64,000 nucleotides of DNA from Pinus tabuliformis (taxonomy: Eukaryota; Streptophyta; Pinopsida; Pinales; Pinaceae): NCBI GenBank assembly GCA_031772625.1, contig CM062810.1, positions 708,277,584 to 708,341,583 on the forward strand. The letters run 5' to 3'. The notes beneath the pieces are model-generated. The model was not told the origin of the DNA, ran no database searches, and worked only from the letters and a program-made list of their open reading frames with translations. Position numbers and translations under genes: made by a program. This document shows, piece by piece, positions 35,336 to 46,030 of the stretch. Each line of letters starts with the position of its first letter. The stretch's first letter is position 1.

Positions 35336-36267
35336 TGTTGGAAAATCAAGAAACTTGTATACTATGTTTGACTTTCCTTACTTGATAATTACTTGTGATG
35401 TTAGTTGGCCTTTTATTACTTTTATTTCTTGTTCATCAAGCAATTACCAAAAGAATGAAGATCACAAAGAGACAAACTACACAAGATATAGGCTCCAAGC
35501 TAGGGAAAAACCCCTTAAAGGGGAAAGCACAGAAAGAATACTTCTCTTCATGATAGAATCTATTCAAAATGAGACTTCCAAGACCCAAGACCATAGCCAA
35601 AATTTCTCCCAATCACCAAGCCAACCCACCAACAAGATCTCTTCAAACAAACTAGGTCCTTCCAAAGACAACGAAGATCAAAGCAGCTTCACCTTAGAGT
35701 TTCAGGCCCTGCAACAAGGTCTGCAACTTCGACCTACAATTTCAGCCCCTGCAACTCGCATAGAAACCCCCGACAGCTTTGCTAATGTGGACAAAAAAAT
35801 ATGTTTTTCGCAAGAGACCTTCCTTCTTTGACTTCTTCCTCTTCTTCTTGTCTTTTTCACCCTTCCTTCTCCTTCCCTATTGCAGATCGAACTTGCTTGA
35901 GTGAGTGATTCAAATTAGTCGAAGTCCTTATTTTTAGCCTTTTGGAGGGGTCGAATAGGTCTCTTTAGGCTGACTTGTCCTTATTGGGCCAACTTGGTCT
36001 TGGAGGATAATTTTGCTTTCTGACTCAAAAATAATTATTTTCTTTTGTTACAATGAGTCTAAATGGGAGTATAATACATGACAAAAATTCTTATTTGACC
36101 TAGAAAGTCCTAGAAGCATGAAGAACATGCTTTGACCTAGACTTGACGATGAAACCAATGCCTTTACAAATAATATTTATTTTTCCTTTTCTTTTTATAT
36201 ACAAAATATACAATGTCATGTTTACAAAGGTCATTATGAAGACTGAAACTAGTTACATTCTCCAACA
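35336..36267 (-). repeat. Copia 5' LTR (right)
   Basis: 932 bp, TG..CA. The minus-strand TATA box seen in the other LTR is changed to TAAAAATA (35929-35936). Moderate divergence from the left LTR, including short indels, points to an old insertion. Confidence 0.95.
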
Positions 36268-36272
36268 ATTTA

Positions 36273-39118
36273 GCACTTTAGAGAGAACATCCAACCCACA
36301 TGTGACTACACTAGAGATCTAGACAAATACGTTGCACACTTTTTAGGGACGTTGGGCCATGTGATGATTTAGTAACATAAAGCATGACACCCCTTCATTT
36401 AGAGATGGGACGTTGAGCATTAGAGATGAAACGTTGCACCCACTAGCATGACATCATGGAGATGAGGGACCACTTGACATTGCCGATGGTTTCTTGACGA
36501 TGGAGCAAGTTAGCAACATCCTTGGACCATGGAGATGGCTTGTTGATGTAGATCACCTTTGGAGGTGCCCCTTGCACCTTTTCATGAAAGGCTCATTTGG
36601 AGCATGATGTCATCCTTTTTGGCCTTCTTACTCACATGTGTGGGTTAATTTAAGGTGATTTGTTATGTTTTTGAGTTCAGATGATTATTATGTTGGTCAA
36701 CATGTGACCGTAGCACCATATTATGTGGATTGATTGTATTTTGGGGCTCTTTTAGCTATCTTAGTGAGGAACTGACCTACCTTTGTATTTTATAAATAAG
36801 GAGGTCAAATTCTTCCATTATGGCATCAGAACACATTCATTTTTCTTCTCTTGAATTCTCTTGAGCTTGTGTGCAATGGAGCCCTAGTTGAGCAACTAAG
36901 CCTAGGGTTTCTCTTCTTATGAATTGAGTAGTGTTGTAGGAACCGTCCCCCCACCAATGGATCAAAAGTTGGAATAGCAAACTGCGCGGATCCATGAGCG
37001 AACCACGGATGGAATTGCGCACTCAGATTTAAGAACTACACTTTGCTTGGAAAATTGCGGTTCTAGGACCTGTGGGAATTATGGCAATTTTGTTCAATAT
37101 TCCCCAAGCCGAACCATAGTTTGAGCATGTTTTTGGCACACTTCCCATGCAGTTCTGAAAAGCACTCATATGGTTCCGTGGGCACTTATTTTTTTAATCT
37201 TTTTTTGGAATTTTGGAATCATTATGTGAGGAACCGTGCTTCCCACACACTTCCAAGGTGCTCCCTTGATGCTCCCCAAACTCTTCCTAGATGCTCCCTA
37301 ATGGTAATGTTAATGTCACTTTTACTTAAAGTTTTAGCATTATGACTTAGGATGTTTGAGAGTGGTTCCAACCTCATCGGACTTCATATGGAGAAAATAT
37401 AACTCATATCCCATTCAAAATTTAGCAAACTTAGTAGTTTTTAGGAAAAATGGGATTGTGGCATTTCATTAGATTATATCATGTACGAGGGTATGTGATT
37501 GACATTTAATCAAAAGCACCAAGCCCAATATGTACCCTAGTGTTGGTGGTGTTGATTGTTGAGCTCCTTTGTCATGGCCTTAGAAAAAATGTACCCTTCA
37601 CTCAAGTCAAAATCATTGATCAGGCATGTTGAGTTTTTTATACCATATTTAAGGCTTGGATTAGGCAACTCGATCAAATTGGGGAATGTTGACTAATATC
37701 CCTAGAGAATCAAGGTAGAAGCGAAGGTTAGACAAGAGAAGAATCTAGATTCTAGATGGTTGATGCTCGAACAATTAATCATTCATGTACTATGGATGCA
37801 ATTTCTATCTTGATTTGTGTACAATATGCATGTTTTCATATATTTTGCAACTAATTTGGCTTCTGAGGATCTTTGGAAAATGACGCTTTTGACACTTCGC
37901 TTCCTAAAAAACGCACTTGCTTCATCTCCGATTCGTGCAACATTGGGATTGAACTCTTCCCAAAATATTTTCACAATGAATCTTGGTCTTAGATGTATTA
38001 TAAGTTGGTTTATTTGTTATGCCTGGATATTTTCCTGGGAATTGTTGCTACTTGTTAAGTAGGTTACTTTAACATTTGTGTGCATGTCAATTTTTGAATT
38101 TGTACTCACTTTATAAAGATTTAAGTAGAAGAGTACGTTAATTTGTATTCTCATTTGATTTTCTAGAGAATTGAGAACCCTAATTTAAACCCTAGGGAAA
38201 GTAGGTTAATTTTCCTTGACAAGTTGGAATTAGGTTTTCCCCTTTTATATTGCCCTAGGTTTTAGTTTGGATCCTAGACTCTACTACCATAGGTGGAGAA
38301 GGCACTAGCATCTCTTCATCTAGTGGATAGGTTGTAGTTTTATAGTTAATTTAATAAAACCTATTTTATTAAATTAAACACTAGTTTAATTTAAATTCAT
38401 CTTTCTACTTTGGTGCTTTGATATTGGATCACCTTGATTGCATTCTATTGGTTAAATAATGCCCTTTGATGAATGTACTATGGTGTAGAATCAATTTTAC
38501 GTACATTGGAGAAGCAAAATCCATGTTTTTCATGGATTTTTCTTCAATTTATTAGGGTTTACATCAATATTTAATATGAATTATTGGCTAGTTGAATTGT
38601 GGAAAGTTGTTGAATTTTATTTCTTAACTTGTTGATTTTCTAATCTTTCAATCCATGTACTTTTTATATGAATTGAATTGTTATATTTGTTGTCGTTCTA
38701 AGCTATTGATTGTTGTCCAAAACTACAGTTTTTTACCCTAGTTATAGCAGTTTTATGTCTAGTAAGCTTAGGGTGTTTTCTAGGAACCAATTTGAGACCC
38801 CTTTGACCTAGATAGCCTTAATATTGACAAATAGGCTTTGTGAACCCCTTTGCTTGTGTTACACACAATTTCCATCCCACCCTAGTCATTATAGGCTTGT
38901 GTGGGTGGATATAGTTCGTAAGAGTCTTAGGGGGTATTTAGCTTTAAGTATCTTAGAGTTACTTAGTTTTTGAGCCCTATCGAGAAGCATCCCTTGTGGT
39001 GGTTGGTGGTCACCACTAATATAGATGACGAGTAGTTGCCAAGGTGACAACCCTAGTTTGTTGCATATCTTTCTCGCTTGGTGAGGCTTTGCAGAAGGTG
39101 TAAGATTTTGCAGCAATA
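36273..39118. other. Unassigned intergenic region
   Basis: About 2.8 kb with only short open frames. Sections at 36930-37300 (GAACCG/GCGGTTC-containing) and 38150-38560 resemble LTR or old transposon text in composition, but no paired ends, PBS or protein motifs were found. Confidence 0.5.
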
Positions 39119-39123
39119 GGGTC

Positions 39124-40665
39124 TGTTACCACTCAAACCAGCAAGGGACCTAAAAGGGGTTCCTAAGAGGGCAACTGCTAGGTTGAGGGCAACTGTGGAG
39201 GCTTAGCCCACTGTCACCACAACGAAGTCTCCCTGCTTTTGACAGACTTTCACCAATGGGAGGAGTCCCGGTAATGTAGGGATCACCTGTAAAGTATATG
39301 TCAATGGATGGGTGTGAAGTGACCCTAGAAACCCTTTCTCGAGGATGGAGTGAAGGATGGAACATGCTTGCTCTTTAAGCAAGGGACTTGATCTTCTAGG
39401 GGTAAGGGGTGAGGATTGGAGGGTTGAGGGAGAAGGAATAGACTCATCGATGAGGTTCTCAATCCCTATAATCCTTGGGAAACTTGGATTCCCAAATGGT
39501 TCTTGACAAATAATCTTTATTGAGAATTGGGACCACACGGGGCCAAGTTGACCCAACCAAGGTTTAGGGATGGAATACAACAATCAATGATGTTCCTATT
39601 CTGGACTAGGTGAAGGGAAAGGACCAAACAAGAATATTTACTTCAAAAGTTTGAATTGATCCTGTTGAGGTCTAGCCTTGGGGATGTCTAGGGAAAATTC
39701 GATTCTAGGGCTAGGATTTGGGATTCCCGGGGATTTCACCATTAGAATTGCCTCAAATTTGGAGGAAAGGGAGGGGACCCACCAATGTAGTATCTTGTAG
39801 GAGATTGAAGTTTTTCCTTGGGTCAATTCCCGAGAAATTGATTCCCTAGGTGACCTTTGAGGGCTAGACCTGGGAAAAAGTGGTAAAAGGTGAAAAAGGT
39901 GAAGGATATGACTGCCCTTCTTAGGGATCAATGCCTAATTCACTTGGGCATATGGAGTCCAGGATGATAATGAGTAAGAACTTGGTTTCTTGATCAAGGA
40001 GGCCTAGAAAGTCAGCTTCATCTAATGTTGAGTGAAAGAAAGGAAAAGTGACCTTCAAGAATTTATACTTCAAAGCAAATGATGAAAGATTATTGAGACA
40101 AATAATCTCTAGGACATTTCATTCATATAACATTGGCCCATACATTAAATTAGCTAAAACATGCTTAATTCCACATTTCAATTATGCAACAATTAATTTT
40201 AGCAGTATGTAGCAACAAGAATAACAACGTTAAAATTTACTTACAACGTTATAGAGTATATCCAACCAACATTTTGTTTGCAAGACAAATCTCCAAGACA
40301 AGAAAAATAACCCAAATCCATACGTCAAAATTCATCCATCTCCAAAAATATCCCACAAGGAAAAATGCGAAGTTCTCTAAAGATTAGAGAGATCCCAAGT
40401 CAAGTGATGATCCAAATGAATGTATCTAACATCAATATATAGCCTCCTAAGGAGTTCGAATTAGCCTATGGGCCTACATTAGCCCCTAATGATAAAATAA
40501 TGTGCAAATAAAACCCCTATTGGTGACAAGCCCACCAAACTAGATCACAAGTGGAAAAATAAGCCTCGCAAGGGGCCAAATAATAATATGTACATGTCGT
40601 GGGGCCCTCCAAAAGCCTAATATTGTCTTGAAGTGCCATACTGAAGAATGAATTCCTCGGAATAT
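39124..40665 (-). repeat. Left LTR of the old gag-only element, first part
   Basis: Parallel to 54612-56165 with scattered substitutions and small indels. Identity breaks exactly after CTCGGAATAT. A minus-strand open frame (39203-39583) is shared with the other LTR. Confidence 0.9.
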
Positions 40666-42179
40666 GATGGACAAGGGGGTGGCCCCTTGTTCTTCAAGTA
40701 GTAGACCTGCGGTGCTCCCAGTGGGTCTGAGAGCACATAAATGACCGCACGGGTCTCCATATGAATCAGATATGCCTGTAGATCCTCTGTAAGGGTCTGA
40801 GTGGTGGAATGAATGCTGGCATGACATTGTACAAGTCCTGGGACACCTGCCAAGAGTGTGGGGCTCCTGTGGGGGGCCTGTTGGGCAAAGTGTACCAAGC
40901 ATATCACCATCATACAAAAAGTGGATTGCTAGTAGTCTCCACACGTTGATGAACATTCGTGGATTGATGTTTGCTGCCGTGGAGGCCAAGGGCTCTCTAT
41001 GCACACCCTATATGTGCCAATGTAGACCTTTGGGGGTTAGGATCCCGTATAGGGAGACCAAACCCAAATGGAAACCACCTGTAATCCTGCATAATCCCCT
41101 AGGCTTCTAGTACAACCAATCATTAAAATAATCGGGTAAAAGAGTTTACAAATCATGGATACCAAAGTGGGCACTTCATAATGCCCTGCCCTTCCGTGGT
41201 GGGCTTTGGAAAGTGCTAGTGTCTCCAAGCTCCAAAGGGGGTTAATGAAGTACCTTATTAGGTGGTTTCAGCCCTTTAAGGGGATATTATGTCCAAGGTA
41301 CATCCCTCTAATGGTGATGACAAGTGATAAATAAGTGGAATGGAGTATGGAATGAGAAGGGCAATCCTGGGCCACATATTGGGGCATAAGGGTAGCTAGA
41401 TAAGGGAAAGACCACACCTGGGTATGTAATGTGTAGGAGGGAGCAATCGTGGTACATGAGGTGCCCTGGTCTTGATTTTTCCACCCTTATTTATATGCCT
41501 TTTTCCTTTTATGAATTTTCTTTAATTAACTGCTCAAAGCTCAAAGGACAAGAGCATGATGTGTAAGATATAACAGTGATTACCCCTTTGAGGTAGGGCG
41601 GTTCATTGCCCTCCAGGGTTTGGGACAATCATGGGTTCCTAATTGATAAAGGAGGCTCATCTAGGGCCTATGGAACCAGGGTGATGACCATGGATTGGGG
41701 TAGAGCTCATGCATTGGCTTTTGCCCACGTGCTAATTATTTTTTCCCGACCATCTTTTACATTTTGTGGTACAATATCCTATTAAATGTGGCCAATTATA
41801 CTTTTTTCTTTTCTTTTAACTGCTTCAACTTTCGGGGCATCATTCCAGGCCTGACCAAAGGTGGGGGCAAGGGGATAGGGAGGCTAGCCCTATGTGGACC
41901 CAGAATGGAAATGTGGACCCAGGTGGGAGAAATGATGAATGGGGTATAGTGAATGGAAAGGGAGTAATATATGCGGATAAAGGAGCAAGACCACGCACCC
42001 AAAGTTGGGATTTCCCAAGTAGTACCACCCTAGAGCAAAATGGTCAATAAAGGAGATCCCATGGTACTAAGATCCAAGGGTAACATCCAAAAGAGATCAA
42101 GGGGACAAGAGCACAAACTAAGCACACCCTTTCCACCAAATCCCCACATCAATCCATACCCAAAAGTATCCATGATAAG
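40666..42179. other. Extra DNA within the split LTR, left side
   Basis: About 1.5 kb absent from the right LTR copy. No ORF with known similarity. Together with 52294-52501 it forms about 1.7 kb that was either part of a longer original LTR (and deleted from the right copy) or a separate insertion. It ends in ATAAG, the target site of the young element. Confidence 0.5.
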
Positions 42180-42779
42180 TGTTAGTGTCGGTCTTGAGCC
42201 CTCCATCGGTGATCAGAAGCTCTTTGCATGTGCATAGGTATCAGTTTGGCATCCCGTTAGGCATGCCATAAAACTGATGGAGGAGCTGGTCCTTGTTCCC
42301 TTCTTGGCTTTGCTGGATCAGGACATATCATTTAATGAGCTTGTGTTACACTTGTTTTATTTTTGTCTTGAAGTCCCAAGTCTTAGGTCTAGGGTTTTGG
42401 TCAAAAATCACTGCAAGGTCATGAGTCAAAGGTCCATAGTCCCCAGCAAGCCGGAAGGAGGTATGTAAATATGTTCCATTGATATTTTTCATCAGGTACA
42501 GCTCATTTATACCTTGGATTTAAAAACCCTGTTTTTAAACCCAAGGTCATGTGAAATTTGCAAAAAATAAGGAAAATTTTCAAAATTCTTCAAAATGCCG
42601 CAATAACCCTGGTCTCCTCGCCAGAGTCCATCAGATGGTCAACCTGCAAAAAGAACAGGGTTAAAGCACTCGAAAGATCAAATTCAGGACAAAGTGAACT
42701 CAAAACAGTGTTAAAAGTGAATGTCAAAACAAAAACATTAGAAAGTGGGTTTGGTAAGTTAATTTTTTCAAATTGGGCC

Positions 42780-42785
42780 TATAAA
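42780..42785 (+). promoter_or_regulatory. Candidate TATA box in 5' LTR
   Basis: TATAAAGAG in context GGGCCTATAAAGAG; the 3' LTR has TATAAATAG at 49347-49355. The conserved position about 600 bp into each LTR suits a U3 promoter. Confidence 0.55.
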
Positions 42786-42890
42786 GAGTAAATTTCCTTC
42801 TAAACAGCCTCATTATGCATTTGAGAGCTTGCAAAAACGAGTGAGAGGTCAAAAGAGGCGATTTGCAGAAAGTTGGAGTCATTCTCAGGG

Positions 42891-43008
42891 GCGCGATCAC
42901 TCAGGCTCAGTGCGCGACCAGTTGGGTAGGGCGCGACCACTCAGCGACCCCTCTGCAGTGTATTTTTCTAAAGGGCGCGACCACTCAGGCAGGGCGCGAC
43001 CACTCAAG
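42891..43008 (+). repeat. GCGCGACCACTCA repeat cluster, 5' LTR
   Basis: Five copies of a CpG-rich 13-mer (variants GCGCGATCACTCA, GCGCGACCAGTTG) spaced 15-40 bp apart, starting about 80 bp downstream of the predicted start site. Three further copies lie at 44344-44359 and 44671-44710. Confidence 0.9.
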
Positions 43009-44146
43009 CTGTCTTCTACAGAACCACTCCAAATTGACTAAATCACCCTCTTGCTTGCTCAACTGATCGAGGTAGGGTCTTCTAGTGCGTTTGAATGCTT
43101 GAAACATGAAATGATGGGCTTGCATATATATGTTTATCACCAAGAAATGTAAGGAGAAATGGATTTGGGTGATTGCTTGTTCATGTAGTCATTATGCTAG
43201 GGTTGATGTTTTTTCAAGGCTTTAAATCCCTATTTATTCCCTCCTTGTTTCCTATTAAATTCACAAATGTCATAATATGTTTATATCTTATCTCATTTGC
43301 AATAAATACTAAATCTCTCATCCCAAAATTCCTAAAACCCTATCCCTCCCCCAAATCCCTTTACAAAACCCTAATCCCCTTTCATGTATTCTACCCAAAC
43401 CCTAATACCCTCCACACGGCAAGGAAAATAAATGAACAACAACAAGGATAAAAAATGTTATGTAAAAAGAGAAAAGAGCAATAATATGGCAAAATGACCA
43501 AATAAAAAAAAAAGATATTGCTGTGCATAGTCATTACAAAACAGAGAACATATTTGCTGTGTATATTCAAAGCAAAAACAAAGAAATGCAGCTGTGTATA
43601 TTTATAAAAAGGACATATTGCTGTGAATGGTGATTACAAAATCATGTTGCTGTGTCTCCCAAAACCATAAGCCCTGTTTTCCCTTTTATCCCTAATATCC
43701 ATGTTTAAATAAAATCCCATTTCCCCTTATAACCAAATGTACATGAATCCCTTTGAAAAAATAGAGTTTGCCCTATGATGTACATTAGAAGACAAAAAAT
43801 CAAATGAACAATGCTGTCCCATACCCCTATTATACATGCTGTCCCTTACTCCTGTTGCATATGCATGTCCTTTCCCTTGATGACTATCATACGTATTTTC
43901 CCTAATAAAGTATTTCTTTGCAAATGATTTCCTAATGATGGAAGATGAGATGATATGTTTGACATTTTGTGAATTATCCCTTAAAAATCCCTGTTTTTAC
44001 ATATTTTCCCATTCCTTATTAAAAATCCCTCCCCTAACATTTCCCTTATGATTTTTTCCCCTTGAAATCAGCATACTTCTCAGTATTTTTGCAGGCAAGG
44101 GCAGCAGTTTACTTTATCTATTTTCTCCACTTTGCTCAAAAGCACC

Positions 44147-44275
44147 ATGTCAACCACTGAAACCTATGAGCAAGGTGATGACCGGTCTTCTTCCACAGAG
44201 GTTGAGGTACAGCGGAGGCCTCGTAGGGGAGGCAAAGGTGGTCATCATAAAAGAGAGGAGCCCAAGAAATTTTGA
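44147..44275 (+). CDS. 42-codon LTR small ORF with basic Arg/Gly motif (5' LTR copy)
   Basis: ATG in context AGCACCATGTC, opening MSTTETYEQGDD, then an acidic/Ser stretch, then RRPRRGGKGGHHKREE and a stop. A splice-acceptor-like TTTTTGCAG lies about 50 bp upstream. The 3' LTR copy (50735-50863) has the same length with Arg-to-Trp at 13 and Lys-to-Glu at 35. It might be an upstream ORF or first exon of the element's product; it could also be chance. No family recognised. Confidence 0.3.
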   Translation: MSTTETYEQGDDRSSSTEVEVQRRPRRGGKGGHHKREEPKKF

Positions 44276-45709
44276 GAGTTTTGAGGCATTTTTAGCATTT
44301 TTGAGAATTTTACAGGTTTTGGCCATTTGAGTGGTCTCACCCCGCGCGCGACCAGTCATGGGGAAAGCTCAGAACGGGGAAAACTCTACATTTTTGGAAT
44401 TTTCATGCAAAAATACACTTGCCTATGGATGGGTTTCAGATTTTATGAAGATTTGGGCTTCCAAAAGCTCAAAATACATGCAAATTTTGACTTTCTGCCC
44501 CTTTTTTGAGTTGCAGAAAGCTGCCTTGGGAGAAATGACTTTTGAGGGGTCAAATCAACTCCAAATTCAAAAATTCCGGTGGGGTTGGAAAGTAGACTCG
44601 CAGACCTTTCCAACGAGCTATCTTGCACCTGATTTGGACACCGGGAAGGCCCTCAAACAGAGCTGTCAATGCGCGCGACCAGTCAAAGTGAGGGGCGCGA
44701 CCACTCAGGGAAATTTCACTGTTTTGACCAGTTCGGCCAGCAAAACACTGTTTTTACTTGGGTTGACTTTTTAGGCATGTAAATGATGGATTTTTGTGTA
44801 ATTTTCATAGCACTTGGACACATTTACTCTCCTTTGACACTTCTAGAAGTTTCTTTGATGTAAATAGTGAATATTTAATGCATGGATAAATTACCTAAGT
44901 TTTAGAGGCAAGTTGTTTTGACTGCCTATTATCTAGTGCTCAGTTTAGAATTAGTTGAAACAGCTCCTAGGAAGCTGAGCTCGACCCCTAGAGGTGGGGA
45001 AAGGAGTTAGATCATCTATATTATGCCTTCTCTTGCTCATTTTCATGGTTGGACTCTTGAGGGAGAAGCTCCTATTGTATATTTTACTTGTATCTCTGCA
45101 ATTTGAGGAAAAGGAAGACCAGGGTTTTGCAGACATCATTGGGATTCTTGTGGACTTTTGTGTTGATGGTGTGTTCTCTTATTGTAATTGTAAGTGTGTT
45201 TATGTGTTCCATCCCTTTCTTTACTGCTGCTAATTAAACAAATGAAGTGATAAAGTTTGAATTCATGCTTGCCATGCTCAGCTTTCAAATTTGTTTAATG
45301 TTTATGTTTTCCACTGTCTAGAGAGGATTCAAAGTCATTGTTTGCCCTCTTTAGCTTCTCTTTTTTCTTCCTTGATCATCCATCTCAGCTAAAGGCATCA
45401 GCACAAACTCCTACCTTGCCCCAAAGACCCACCTGCAAAAACTGAGCTCAATCCCCGCACCCTGAATTGCACTCCCTCCAATTGCCACCAAAAACCCCAA
45501 AAAACTTTAAATCAACCCTCCTTATCAGTTTACTAGCCTAATATCAGTGTTCCTAATTGGGTCAGCTCATCCTATTGAAAGATCTATCGAGTTTGACCGG
45601 AGAGAGCCTTCTCATACCCCGTAGGGCTAGCTACGAGGTGAAATGGTTTGATGTTGCCTTGAAGGTTTACCTTCCTCAGCCTAGGGTGAAATCTCAAGCG
45701 CTAACATAC

Positions 45710-45727
45710 TGGCGACCATACTGGGGA
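45710..45727 (+). promoter_or_regulatory. Primer-binding site, tRNA-Arg type
   Basis: TGGCGACCATACTGGGGA three bases after the LTR end. From memory of plant tRNA-Arg, whose 3' end complement reads TGGCGACTCCACTGGGGA, it matches at about 15 of 18 positions. Confidence 0.65.
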
Positions 45728-45979
45728 GAACAAACTTGTCTGTTGATTGATGTGTTTGTTTCATAAGTCTTAGACGGAGCCTGAAGATACGCCAGGTAGC
45801 CTTCGAAAACGCTCTTGTTTTACATCAGCGTTAGTAGATAAACGCTGCTTCAGTCAATCTCCGTGAGCTTGTGAATACAACACTTCATTTGCATTTTACC
45901 CCAGTACATGTATCAAGTTCAGATCTGATTGTTGATGGTGAACAACGATCAGACACTTGAAAGGCTGAAATCATTCACT

Positions 45980-46030
45980 TGGCGACTCTAAATCAGTTTT
46001 GAAGATCAGATCCAAAGACTCCACTGGAGG
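45980..46030 (+). other. Second, split PBS-like sequence before gag
   Basis: TGGCGACTC at 45980 and GACTCCACTGGAGG at 46017-46030 are the two halves of the tRNA-Arg complement, separated by about 28 bp. The Gag start codon follows immediately. It may be a relic of an older LTR/PBS junction or of reverse transcription into the primer tRNA. Confidence 0.4.

Larger units (their letters stand above)
30631..36267 (-). mobile_element. Ty1/Copia LTR retrotransposon, gag-deleted and inactivated
   Basis: 5.6-kb element: LTRs TGTTGGAAAATC..TCTCCAACA at both ends, near-perfect target duplication (CTTTA 30626-30630 versus ATTTA 36268-36272), and minus-strand order protease-integrase-RT-RNaseH, the Copia order. 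The internal region is only about 3.76 kb because gag is missing. Numerous in-frame stops and a frameshift make it dead. A related family member lies at 59085-61420. Confidence 0.95.
42180..45706 (+). repeat. 5' LTR of the TR-GAG-like element
   Basis: Starts TGTTAGTGTCGG and ends CTCAAGCGCTAACA. Has a TATA-type promoter at 42780, GCGCGACCACTCA repeats at 42891-43008, 44344 and 44671-44710, an ATTGCTGTG-type degenerate repeat at 43515-43660, and a small ORF at 44147. If transcription starts near 42810, R plus U5 would be about 2.9 kb, unusually long. Confidence 0.95.

Noticed and set aside
36273-39118. Host gene between the Copia and gag-only elements
   Set aside because: No exon series with consistent frame and no protein motif could be found on either strand.
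39119-39123. Clear target duplication for the outer gag-only element (GGGTC / GTGCC)
   Set aside because: Only three of five bases agree; the element ends are supported by LTR matching, not by this TSD.
40540-41004. 154-codon minus-strand ORF
   Set aside because: Spans the LTR/extra-DNA junction at 40665, so it cannot be an ancestral gene.
42277-42468. 63-codon ORF (MEELVLVPFLALLDQD..) present in both LTRs of the young element
   Set aside because: Both LTRs are recent copies of one another, so conservation is expected without function, and the frame lies upstream of the predicted promoter. No known motif.
44331-44774. 147-codon ORF in the 5' LTR
   Set aside because: The counterpart in the 3' LTR is cut to 87 codons by one indel; amino-acid composition is random and it overlaps other frames.
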